Source: Methylicorpusculum oleiharenae
Lineage (GTDB): Bacteria; Pseudomonadota; Gammaproteobacteria; Methylococcales; Methylomonadaceae
Direction of reading: 5' to 3'
Length of the DNA stretch: 64,000 nt
NCBI RefSeq assembly: GCF_009828925.2
Contig: NZ_WUTY02000001.1
Location: 1,642,492-1,706,491, forward strand
Part shown: positions 19,398-27,471 of the stretch, piece by piece
Layout of the letters: each line of letters opens with the position of its first letter
Numbering within the stretch: the first letter of the stretch is position 1
Program-made: the position numbers and the translations under genes
Notes under the pieces: generated by a model
The model's input: only the letters and a program-made list of their open reading frames with translations
Database searches by the model: none
What the model was told of the DNA's origin: nothing

Positions 19398-20801
19398 GTG
19401 GCGGAAAAATTAAATCATCTTGACGATCGCTTTTGGAATCGCTTGCTGAAAGCCATCGAAGAAGGCCAGGTCGTGCCGGTTATCGGTTCCCAGTTATTGG
19501 TCTGGCAAGATCAAGACCAGGTTCAGACGCTACAGCAGCGTATCGCCAAGCACCTGTTGGCTCTTTATGGCATAAATGCGCCTGCCAAGCTGACGCCACA
19601 TAGAGAACTGCACGAAGTCGTCACGCTGCTCAAACCGACCGTCAATCTTCAAGATCTTTATGGCGATATTGCCGATGCACTGGAAGCGGTGCGCAATGAC
19701 CCCGGCTTTAAATTACCCGCTGCAATTGAAAAGATTGCGGCCATCACCTCGTTTCGATTGCTGGTGACCTTGACGCCGGACACATTACTGGCTCAGGCTT
19801 TGCGTAAAAGAAGCGCCGTCATTGAAATAGTGCATTCGCCGAATTTGCCCACCAGTGAAGCCGGCGATCTGACGATTGACTGGCTAAAGAAACCGGGTGA
19901 AGTCAATTTGCTGTATCTGTTCGGAAAGATGCAATCGACGCCGGTATTTGCGATTCATGATGAAGATACACTGGAATACACGCATAACCTGCTGTCACGG
20001 GGCAGCAATGTGCCGCTTCGCTTTTTGGGTGAGTTGCAGCAACGCGGCTTGTTGTTTCTCGCTACGAACTTCCCGGATTGGTTCAGCCGATTTTTGTTGC
20101 GCTTAACCAATCAAACCCGGCTTTCAGATAAGAAAACCCGGGCCTGGCTGGTGGATGACGGGCAAAATCAGCCGGAATTGACGTTGTTTTTGCAAGGTTT
20201 CAGCCGGGAAACTGAAATCATTACCGAACTCACTCCACAAGCCTTTGTTGATGAATTGTATGCCCGCTGGTCGGCCAGAAACACGCCATCGTCCCCTTCA
20301 TCCGGCACTGATAATCGCGTTCAATTTCCCGATCCAGCAAGTGTAGCGTTTTTTATCAGTTACTCGCGTGCCACGGATTTACCTGCAGCGGAAAAGCTGT
20401 ATCAAACCCTGCGTGAACAAGGATTGTCCGACAATGAAATCTGGTTTGACCGGACGGCAATAGAGCCCGGCGGCGACTTTCAAAAACTGATCTATGACGG
20501 AATTCGCACCTGCCGTTACTTTTTACCGCTGATTTCATCGGCTGCCGATCGCTTTGACGAAAAATTCTTTTACCGTGAATGGAATGCCGCCATCGACAGA
20601 AGTAAAGGCATCAGCGGCCGTGAATTTATCGTCCCCGTTATTCTCGATGAAGACTACAACCCGCAAGGATATCAACGCGTACCCCAAGAGTGGTCGGGCT
20701 CCATCGATTTCGGCCATGCGCCGGGAGGGTTGGCCGATGCCCGCACGCGTCAACATTTGACCAAGTTGATACGCGAGTTGCGCCGCGGAGAAAAACCATG
20801 A
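19398..20801 (+). CDS. SIR2-like plus TIR domain protein
   Basis: It has 467 residues. The N-terminal ~300 residues look like a divergent SIR2-like domain: VVPVIGSQLLVW near residue 29, LLYLFGKMQSTPVFAIHDED near 172, and LLFLATNFPDWFSRFLLRL near 217. The C-terminal TIR domain spans about 313-462. It opens VAFFISYSRATD, and the presumed catalytic Glu is Glu394 in FYREWNAAI. Both families include NAD-consuming defence enzymes. One half may sense and the other act; this is inference. The GTG start has GAGGGGG upstream. The stop overlaps the next start (ATGA), so it is coupled to the STAND gene. Confidence 0.8.
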   Translation: MAEKLNHLDDRFWNRLLKAIEEGQVVPVIGSQLLVWQDQDQVQTLQQRIAKHLLALYGINAPAKLTPHRELHEVVTLLKPTVNLQDLYGDIADALEAVRNDPGFKLPAAIEKIAAITSFRLLVTLTPDTLLAQALRKRSAVIEIVHSPNLPTSEAGDLTIDWLKKPGEVNLLYLFGKMQSTPVFAIHDEDTLEYTHNLLSRGSNVPLRFLGELQQRGLLFLATNFPDWFSRFLLRLTNQTRLSDKKTRAWLVDDGQNQPELTLFLQGFSRETEIITELTPQAFVDELYARWSARNTPSSPSSGTDNRVQFPDPASVAFFISYSRATDLPAAEKLYQTLREQGLSDNEIWFDRTAIEPGGDFQKLIYDGIRTCRYFLPLISSAADRFDEKFFYREWNAAIDRSKGISGREFIVPVILDEDYNPQGYQRVPQEWSGSIDFGHAPGGLADARTRQHLTKLIRELRRGEKP

Positions 20802-22531
20802 TGCCTCATCAGAGTTTACAGTTGAATGCGCAAAATCCCTGGCCCGGATTGGCCACTTATGATGAAACCGCCCGTCATTTCTTTTATGGCAGGGAAGAAG
20901 AGACGCAGGAATTGTTGCGATTAATCCGTTTATCACCGTTGACCGTGCTGTACGGAAAGTCCGGGTTAGGTAAAAGCTCATTATTGCAAGCGGGTTTGTT
21001 CCCCAAATTACGTCAGGAGCATTTTTTACCGGTTTATATCCGGCTGAATAAGGCCAATGTGGAAGCGATGCCTTTCCTTGATCAGGCCGCCTATTGGTTT
21101 CAGGAAGCCTTGAAGTCCGCAAAAGCCGACTGTCCCGATTTTACCGCAGGGGAAAATCTTTGGTGTTATCTGCACCGGCGCGATCTGGAAATCTGGAGTA
21201 CGGATAATCAATTATTGACTCCGGTTTTTGTTTTTGATCAGTTTGAAGAAGTTTTTGCAGGAGCCAATCCGGATTTATCAGAGCCTCAGGTTTTATGCCA
21301 TGGCTTAGCCGACTTGATAGAAAATAAATTACCGGCTCATTTTGCCGAGCAGAATCTCGACAAGCTGTTGATCGAAAAACTGGATTTACTCACGCAACAT
21401 TACCGGGTCGTGCTTTCTTTTCGTGAGGACTTTTTGCCGGCACTGAAAAACTGGGAGCGTGATGTTCCTTCGTTACTCAAAAGCTGGTGCCAGTTAAAAC
21501 CCCTATCCAGAGAACGCGCTATTCGCGCCGTGTCTCAGTCGGGAGCAGCCATTCTGGCGGAGGGTGCGGCTGAAGAAATCGTTGATTTTGTCGGCAACCT
21601 TGATAAATCAAAGACCGATGGAGACTCTACAATTGAGCCGGTTTTACTGAGTTTGTGCTGCTATCAGTTAAATGTGCGCCGGCAAGTAAAAAAATCACCG
21701 TGTATCGATGCGGAGTTGCTGCGTAACGAAGGTCAGGAAATTCTGGAGAGCTATTACGCCAATGCGCTTGCCTCAATGCACCGTTCCGTCGCTGAATTCA
21801 TTGAAACCCGGTTAATTCAAGGTGACCGTTATCGCAGCAGTTACCCCGTTCAGTTGGCTTTAGACGAAGGTTTGCTGAACCAAAAACAATTGACCGAGTT
21901 GACCGACCGGCACCGGTTGCTACGAATCGATCAGCAACTGGGTACACCGCGAGTGGAATTGATTCATGATCGTCTGGTTTCCGTGGTGCGTAAGGCCAAA
22001 GAACGCCGACGTGTTAAAAAGGAAATAAAGCGCGCCTGGCTGTTGGCATTAGCCGCCATATTTGTGGTTGTGTCGTTTAGCGGCTGGCAACACTGGGAAG
22101 GCTCAACCAAGACCGAGTTAATCATCCAGACGGCCGAAGCCATTGCAAAACGTTCACGCGATCAGCTCCTGGTGCCATTAAATCAGACGATTGCTCCGCC
22201 TGACCGGCCTGTCAGCATAAAAAAAGGGGCCCTTATTTATGTGCAGATTCGAAATGACAGCCAGCGTCAAGCCGCCAGTCAAATTCAGAAATTATTGGTG
22301 GACCGGTATTACAAGGTGCCGGGCATAGAAACACTGGCAACGGGGCCCTCAACGACGGAGGTGAGGTATTTCAGAAATAATGAAGCAGGGGAGGCTCAGG
22401 CTATTGCCGATGTGTTGCTGCAACAAAAAATTCCGAACGTGACCACCAAATACATTGCCGGTTTTGAAAATTCAAAAGCGATACCACCGGGGCAATATGA
22501 AATCTGGTTCGCTACGGATGCGTTTAAGTAA
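20798..22531 (+). CDS. Membrane-anchored STAND NTPase (nSTAND1-like)
   Basis: It has 577 residues. The P-loop is at about 50-60 (YGKSGLGKSSLLQAG), Walker B at about 141-153 (TPVFVFDQFEEVF), with STAND-type opening NPWPGLATYDE...FFYGREEE. A winged-helix-like region (RLLRIDQQLGTPRVELIHDRLV) precedes one membrane helix at about 411-429. The final 150 residues would then lie outside the cytoplasm and show alternating strands ending PPGQYEIWF. STAND proteins are switch-like sensors that oligomerise on a trigger. The start ATG overlaps the SIR2/TIR stop. Its partner effectors are probably the flanking genes. Confidence 0.82.
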   Translation: MMPHQSLQLNAQNPWPGLATYDETARHFFYGREEETQELLRLIRLSPLTVLYGKSGLGKSSLLQAGLFPKLRQEHFLPVYIRLNKANVEAMPFLDQAAYWFQEALKSAKADCPDFTAGENLWCYLHRRDLEIWSTDNQLLTPVFVFDQFEEVFAGANPDLSEPQVLCHGLADLIENKLPAHFAEQNLDKLLIEKLDLLTQHYRVVLSFREDFLPALKNWERDVPSLLKSWCQLKPLSRERAIRAVSQSGAAILAEGAAEEIVDFVGNLDKSKTDGDSTIEPVLLSLCCYQLNVRRQVKKSPCIDAELLRNEGQEILESYYANALASMHRSVAEFIETRLIQGDRYRSSYPVQLALDEGLLNQKQLTELTDRHRLLRIDQQLGTPRVELIHDRLVSVVRKAKERRRVKKEIKRAWLLALAAIFVVVSFSGWQHWEGSTKTELIIQTAEAIAKRSRDQLLVPLNQTIAPPDRPVSIKKGALIYVQIRNDSQRQAASQIQKLLVDRYYKVPGIETLATGPSTTEVRYFRNNEAGEAQAIADVLLQQKIPNVTTKYIAGFENSKAIPPGQYEIWFATDAFK

Positions 22532-22545
22532 TCAGAAAACGTTAC

Positions 22546-22685
22546 TATACCTTTCGCACTTCAAATTTCGGCAGTGCCTAAGGAGGCAACGGGTTGTTCG
22601 GCAAAGGCTTTGCCAGCATGGATGGTTTTAAGGCGTCCTTTGACGGGCACCCCGGTGCCGAATTTCGATCTACGATGGGTACAAT
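22546..22685. repeat. Multi-hairpin dispersed element, copy 1
   Basis: About 140 bases, nearly identical at both ends to 49958-50093. Local hairpins are GCCTAAGGAGGC, CAAAGGCTTTG and GGCACCCCGGTGCC. An outer stem pairs TTTCGGCA with TGCCGAA, and the ends carry TATACC / GGGTACA. It lies inside the operon between the STAND and patatin genes. Reading through it produces a false 61-residue extension of the patatin protein. Confidence 0.88.
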
Positions 22686-22756
22686 CAGAGCGAAGCACAA
22701 CAGTCCGTCGCGCTGAAGAGTTACCAGGAAACATAATAATAAATGAGGGGGATGTA

Positions 22757-25369
22757 ATGGCTAATTCAAATGAAATAAACGCTCAAACCGGATCTGATCG
22801 CGAGAAACTACCCGATCTTCAAGAAATAAAATTAAGGGTCAAAGACTATAAAGGCAAACAAAATTTCGGTGATGCGCGTGATTTGCTTGAAAAAGCGCTC
22901 AGGGAATACCCGGATGAAGTCTGGATCACACAGCAACTGGCGCTATGTACCTATAAAGATGAAGAACTCTATCCAAAAACCCGGCTTAAAACGGCGCTGA
23001 AATTGCTGGATTCTATAGGACTGCGCAGAGCGGACAATAAAAATTCCGAAACGCTGGCATTGGGCGGAGCCATTTACAAGAGAATGTGGGAGTTTGACGG
23101 TCAACTTGAGTTTCTCTACGAGAGTCTGGCTTTTTATCGAGCGGCTTTCGAACGAAATCCCGAGCAAGACATGGGTTATGGCGGTATCAATGCCGCGTAT
23201 TTGCTGGATTTACTGGCGGCGCGTGCGGAAAGCCTGGAAACCAGAAGCGGCTTAAAATCCAAAGAAGCGCCGAAGTTTCGCAAAGAAGCTAAGGATCTGC
23301 GGAACAAGGTTCGCGAGCAACTATTATCCTGTTTGCAAAAAAATCCTGAACTGGCCGGTCACTACTGGTTTTTAGTGACGTTGGGTGAAGCCTGCTTTGG
23401 CATGGGACTTTACGCCGAAGCCGCACAATGGCTGGATAAGACTCAGTCAGTCAGTGTCGAAGAGTGGGAGTTGCAAACCACCTTTCGGCAATGGGTAGGG
23501 ATCGCCCGGGAACAACACATCGATGCTCCTGATGAAACGCAAAACCCTGAAGACTGGCATGAAGCATGGCAAACGTTGCAGCATTTACTGGGTGATGAAA
23601 CGGCTGAAGCTTTGGTGTGTCATCGCGGCAAAGTTGGGCTGGCTTTATCCGGCGGGGGTTTCCGTGCCTCGTTTTTCCATTTGGGAGTCATGGCCCGGCT
23701 CGCCGAAGTCGATGCTTTGCGCGGAGTCGATGTCTTGTCTACCGTATCGGGCGGCAGTATTTTGGGGGTGCAGTATTATCTGGAAGTGCAGAAACTTTTC
23801 GAAAATTCGCCAAAAAAATTGAGCCGGAACGATTATCTGGATATCGTTGAAAAACTGCAAAATGATTTTCTCAAAGGCGTCGAAACCAATATCAGGATGC
23901 GCGCCTTTGGCAATTTTGCCGACAATGTGAGGATGCTATTTTCCAACAGCTATTCACGCAGTCATAAATTGGGCGAATTATATGAAAGGAATCTTTATTC
24001 CAAGGTTGCTGACGGAAAAGGTGACCAGCCGAGGACCATGCCTGACTTGCTGGTAAAGCCGGTGCAAGGTCGATTCCAGGGCGACAGTTTTAAGCCCAAC
24101 GCCCATAACTGGCGGCGAGTAGCCAAAGTGCCGGTGTTGTTGTTAAATACGACGTCGCTTAATTCCGGGCACAACTGGTTCTTTACTGCAGCCTGGATGG
24201 GCGAACCGCCCGGTTTGATCGATGTAGACAGCAACGAGCGGTTCCGGCGGCTTTATTATTATCAGGCGCCCGAGCATTTGAAAAAATTCCGGGTGGGTTC
24301 TGCGGCGGCCGCTTCTTCTTGTGTTCCCGGTTTGTTCGAACCCTTGGTTTTAGATAAGCTTTATGAAGACCGCACCGTCAAGCTGGTCGATGGCGGCGTC
24401 TATGATAATCAGGGCGTACAAGGCTTAATCGCGGAAGGATGTACGCTGATTTTATGCAGCGACGCCAGCGGTCAAATGGCCGACTCTTATGATCCTGCGG
24501 AAGATCCTGGCGGCGTTTTACTGCGCACGGTTTCCGTGCTGCAGGACAGGGTTCGCGAATCTCAGTACCAGGATTTACAAGTACGGCTTGATAGCCGATC
24601 ACTGCAGGGCGTATTTTTTATTCATACCCAAAAAGAACTGGATCCCAAACCTTTGGATTGGATAGGATGCCAGGACCGCAAGCCTGATATTCCTACATCT
24701 AAAGTAACCTCATACGGCATTGCAAAGGACTTGCAAAAGAAAATTGCAGGCCTGCGTACTGATCTGGATTCATTTACCGAAGTGGAAGCCTATGCGCTGA
24801 TGGCCAGCGGTTATTTGATGGCTGACAAGCAATTAAAAGACTTGGATCAGCAGCATAAAAATGAGGGTAAACCGGGTACTTGGGGGGATTTTAAGGTTTA
24901 TGCCGAACAGCAAAGAGACTGGGAATTCCTGAAACTGAAAGATGTTCTGGCTGAGGAAGCCGGTGAGCAAGCGTCAGAAAAAAGAAAAGATCTGGAACTG
25001 CAATTAAGCGTTGGCAGTGAATTATTCTTTAAAGCCTGGCAATTGATACCCTGGCTTAAAATAGTATCGGGTGCTGCCTTCGTTTTGATCGCGTGGCTAT
25101 CGATTAAAATGGTAATTTCTCAATGGGATAACACGCTTTTTTCTATCTCGGTAGGCAAGGCCATGATTGCTTTGCTGGGTTTTGTCGCCGCTTTGTTTTT
25201 TCCGGCTTTAAAGTGGTTAAACCCGAAGGAAGAAGCACGAAGCTGGGTCATCAAGTTTGCCATTGCACTCACAGGCTATGCCATGGCCAAGTTGCATCTG
25301 GCTATTTTTGATCCGTTGTTTTTAGCCCGGGGACGTTTGGTTCGCTTGCTTGATTTGGGCAAAAAATAG
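22757..25369 (+). CDS. TPR (TRAFs-binding-like) plus patatin phospholipase, membrane-anchored
   Basis: It has 870 residues. The N-terminal ~280 are helical TPR-like repeats of the type called TRAFs-binding in conflict proteins (SETLALGGAIYKRMWEF, INAAYLLDLLA). The patatin domain spans about 290-640: oxyanion motif SGGGFRAS near 297, nucleophile segment STVSGGSILG near 330, and catalytic Asp in VDGGVYDNQG near 543. Three hydrophobic helices follow (about 765-860), placing it at the inner membrane. Patatins hydrolyse phospholipids, a known effector activity in abortive defence. ATG at 22757 has GAGGGGG upstream; an in-frame ATG at 22574 lies inside a dispersed repeat and is rejected. Confidence 0.85.
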   Translation: MANSNEINAQTGSDREKLPDLQEIKLRVKDYKGKQNFGDARDLLEKALREYPDEVWITQQLALCTYKDEELYPKTRLKTALKLLDSIGLRRADNKNSETLALGGAIYKRMWEFDGQLEFLYESLAFYRAAFERNPEQDMGYGGINAAYLLDLLAARAESLETRSGLKSKEAPKFRKEAKDLRNKVREQLLSCLQKNPELAGHYWFLVTLGEACFGMGLYAEAAQWLDKTQSVSVEEWELQTTFRQWVGIAREQHIDAPDETQNPEDWHEAWQTLQHLLGDETAEALVCHRGKVGLALSGGGFRASFFHLGVMARLAEVDALRGVDVLSTVSGGSILGVQYYLEVQKLFENSPKKLSRNDYLDIVEKLQNDFLKGVETNIRMRAFGNFADNVRMLFSNSYSRSHKLGELYERNLYSKVADGKGDQPRTMPDLLVKPVQGRFQGDSFKPNAHNWRRVAKVPVLLLNTTSLNSGHNWFFTAAWMGEPPGLIDVDSNERFRRLYYYQAPEHLKKFRVGSAAAASSCVPGLFEPLVLDKLYEDRTVKLVDGGVYDNQGVQGLIAEGCTLILCSDASGQMADSYDPAEDPGGVLLRTVSVLQDRVRESQYQDLQVRLDSRSLQGVFFIHTQKELDPKPLDWIGCQDRKPDIPTSKVTSYGIAKDLQKKIAGLRTDLDSFTEVEAYALMASGYLMADKQLKDLDQQHKNEGKPGTWGDFKVYAEQQRDWEFLKLKDVLAEEAGEQASEKRKDLELQLSVGSELFFKAWQLIPWLKIVSGAAFVLIAWLSIKMVISQWDNTLFSISVGKAMIALLGFVAALFFPALKWLNPKEEARSWVIKFAIALTGYAMAKLHLAIFDPLFLARGRLVRLLDLGKK

Positions 25370-25500
25370 CGAGGCTGTTGTTTGAGCTTTGAGACGGATA
25401 GCTGACCATCCATGGCTCTGGATGCCGCGCTTCCCTATGGGCATGACGGCGCTTTGTTAAATTTGATGTAATTTTCAGCGTAGATTGAATTAGGTTTTAC

Positions 25501-25546
25501 CCGCCAACCCAACCTACGCGCTGCATCATCTTAATTTTGTTTTAAC
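25501..25546 (-). repeat. REP copy (GTAGGTTG type) between patatin and zinc-ribbon genes
   Basis: On the minus strand it reads AACAAAATTAAGATGATGCAG then CGCGTAGGTTGGGTTGGCGG, which aligns with the copies at 19137 and 26402. It separates the patatin stop from the next gene by about 190 bases, so that gene may have its own promoter. Confidence 0.75.
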
Positions 25547-25560
25547 GTGGAGGTGTGGCT

Positions 25561-26262
25561 ATGAAAACCGTCTCATATAAAGCAGGAACTGATTGCCGCC
25601 GGGCGGCACAATACCTGATTACCATCCTGATAGTGTTGCCGGTTGGGTTGTTAATCAGTCTCTTACCCGTTATGACTGAAATAAAATTGGCCCATAAACT
25701 GATGGCGGCTGATTGCGTTGTGTTTGCAACAAAAATGACGGCCTTGATTCTGTTTTATCGTTTTGCTGAACATGCGATCGCTGCGATTGTTGAGGACGGC
25801 AGAGCTCGTTCGTTTGTTCGCAATATTGGGAAACCGCTAACCATTTTAGTGATTGTCATCATCGCTCAGGGATTGCTCTGGCAAGTGATAGGGCCGTTTG
25901 TAGCTTCGACCGGCAAAAAGATCTTTTTTGTCGCGGCCATCCTGCTGATTTTAGCCGCCAGCGGGTGGCTGATCTTCAAAGCTTACCAATCCGCTCCCTA
26001 TTTGATGGAGGCAGTACAAAGGTTTCGTAATCCGTTGGCGAAAGTCATGGCGGTTATTACCAGTCCATGCCCTTCATGCGGTCACCGGCTGTCTAAATCA
26101 GCAAAGTTTTGCAGCCAATGCGGAGAAAAAACAGTTGAACCGCTGACGTGCATTCATTGTGGCGCATCGCTGGCACCGGATCAAAAGTATTGCTGGCAGT
26201 GCGGCGCAACGACCAATCCCGGTGACAGCAAGGACACTGAGGTGTTTTTTGATGGTGAATGA
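25561..26262 (+). CDS. Membrane protein with C-terminal double zinc ribbon
   Basis: It has 233 residues. Four hydrophobic helices at about 18-38, 50-66, 95-115 and 119-138 are followed by a cytoplasmic tail with two zinc ribbons: CPSCG...CSQCG at about 171-190 and CIHCG...CWQCG at about 198-216. The family is not recognised beyond this layout. GGAGG lies 8 bases before the ATG; an in-frame GTG is at 25555. It is co-directional with the patatin gene but separated by a REP, so membership of the same system is an inference. Confidence 0.7.
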   Translation: MKTVSYKAGTDCRRAAQYLITILIVLPVGLLISLLPVMTEIKLAHKLMAADCVVFATKMTALILFYRFAEHAIAAIVEDGRARSFVRNIGKPLTILVIVIIAQGLLWQVIGPFVASTGKKIFFVAAILLILAASGWLIFKAYQSAPYLMEAVQRFRNPLAKVMAVITSPCPSCGHRLSKSAKFCSQCGEKTVEPLTCIHCGASLAPDQKYCWQCGATTNPGDSKDTEVFFDGE

Positions 26263-26906
26263 GTTTGTGTAGCGGATACGCGGAATTTTACTTCTGCATT
26301 TCAGTGTCAAAACGGTATCGATGAGTCACTTGGTTTTTTTGTAATTATTCAACGCAGGTTTGGTTACATGCTTTTCGCGTAACTACTCGCCCGCTTGAAA
26401 TGTTAGGTTGGCTATCGCCAATCGCAACCTACACGGTGCATCACCTTTATTTTGTTGTTCCGCTCAGGGGGATGGTAGGGGCTGGTATAGGAAAAACAAT
26501 AGTCCTATAGGGCAAAGTAGACGGTGTTTGTCTCCCGTAAAACAGGATTGATCATGACAACAACTTAGCCAACTGCGGATCGTTTCGCAATAACACGCAC
26601 CACTTGGCAACCGACGACAGCTCGGCATCGGGCCTGCTCATATCTCTTATCTGGAGAAGTTAACTTTTGGCTTTTGGTATTGCTCAATCAAACGTGAAGC
26701 CTTTGTTCAAACCTTTCTACGCGTTTCCGTTAATGGTTCATGCGTCAATAGACGCCCAGGGCCACTTGTCATAATTTGTCTATGAACTTGCTAACGACAT
26801 GCCATGCCCATACCAAAGCGCGGATCGCCTTCCAAAATATCGTTGCCAAACTGCCTTAAGGTTTTTGAATGCGCCGATTTTATGCGTTGCAGATGCATGC
26901 AGAGAG
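26263..26906. other. Gene-poor stretch with REP copy and eroded sequence
   Basis: It lies between the zinc-ribbon gene and the small protein gene of the RM operon. It contains the inverted REP copy at 26402-26465. The remainder shows only short open stretches on the minus strand (for example 29 codons beginning MSRPDAELSSVAKW near 26644). They look like coding debris but match nothing I can name. No RNA gene was seen. Confidence 0.45.
26402..26465 (-). repeat. REP copy (GTAGGTTG type), right of the TIR-STAND-patatin cluster
   Basis: Reverse complement matches 19137-19200: GCGGAACAAC, then GGTGATGCACCG, then GTAGGTTGCGATTGGCGATA. With the left copy it brackets the SIR2/TIR, STAND, patatin and zinc-ribbon genes in inverted orientation. 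Confidence 0.8.
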
Positions 26907-27101
26907 CTACCTTTGTTGATTAGCTTCCAGCAGTTCGATTGGCGCGTCGTCACCGACTACAACAGGCATATTGTTCTTCCATATCACGACGTACTGCCCT
27001 AAGCGCCGTTTACCCTCCAAGGTCATCGTCACGGTTTGCCGCAAGCAATCGAGCATGGATTGCGAGTCCTGATCTGGCGTCGGGGGTATGAGTGCGCTCA
27101 T
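26907..27101 (-). CDS. Small protein downstream of the zeta-like gene
   Basis: It has 64 residues. A helix-strand pattern is suggested by LRQTVTMTLEGKRRLGQYVV followed by IWKNNMPVVVGDDAP. ATG overlaps the stop of the broken zeta-like kinase gene (ATGA), as expected for a coupled pair. It may be the partner or antitoxin-like component of that kinase, which is an inference from position only. It is the last gene of the type I RM operon and still looks intact. Confidence 0.6.
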   Translation of the reverse strand: MSALIPPTPDQDSQSMLDCLRQTVTMTLEGKRRLGQYVVIWKNNMPVVVGDDAPIELLEANQQR

Positions 27102-27471
27102 TGCAGAGCCTCCTGTTGTAACAACTCGAAAAATTCGGAATGATAAATTTCACGCTGGCCGGCCTGTTGCCGAAACACCAACTCGGGACGGTCGCCATGA
27201 TTCATAAAACAACGGGTTTGGTCGGCGTTAATAAAATGTCGGCAATGTGCGGTCCTGGGCAAATAGTCCTGTGCAAAGGTGGTTTTACCCGCCCCGTTCG
27301 GCAAATCGTTATACACAAATGTCGTCATACCCTCCGGGAAGCGGGTATCCAGTGCCATGGATGGCAGGTTTCGAGCTATCCATGCAGCCTGGACCCCGGC
27401 AATCCATGCCGGGGTGACGGACGGTATAAGGGTATACCGTTCGGCCCGGCGATGATCCAACAGGTCGGCAT
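27098..27471 (-). pseudogene. Zeta-toxin-like P-loop kinase, disrupted
   Basis: The minus strand starts MPTCWIIAGPNG at 27471 (ATG overlaps the hsdS-tail stop, TGATG). A 143-base interruption follows, and the frame resumes as GAGKTTFAQDYLP...HFINAD. Removing one copy of the flanking 9-base duplication restores an exact P-loop, GPNGAGKTT. The middle of a normal zeta-like kinase (about 100 residues) is also missing between INAD and QTRCFMNHGDRPELVF. The C-terminal end is typical (GDRPELVF...REIYHSEFF). Two independent lesions mean no active enzyme is expected. Confidence 0.8.
27294..27445. mobile_element. Small non-coding insertion (MITE-like) with 9-bp target duplication
   Basis: A 134-base segment (27303-27436) is flanked by CCGTTCGGC at 27294-27302 and again at 27437-27445. 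It contains a 7-base hairpin CCCCGGC...GCCGGGG (27394-27412) and palindromic CCATGG-containing segments. It is of the ATGGATTGCCGG type found dispersed in many proteobacteria (from memory). Both ends carry a TTATAC-like sequence in opposite orientation. It has no coding capacity. Confidence 0.75.

Noticed and set aside
22574-22756. N-terminal extension of the patatin protein
   Set aside because: These 61 codons translate the dispersed multi-hairpin element. A strong ribosome site precedes ATG 22757, and the same element elsewhere (49958-50093) is non-coding.
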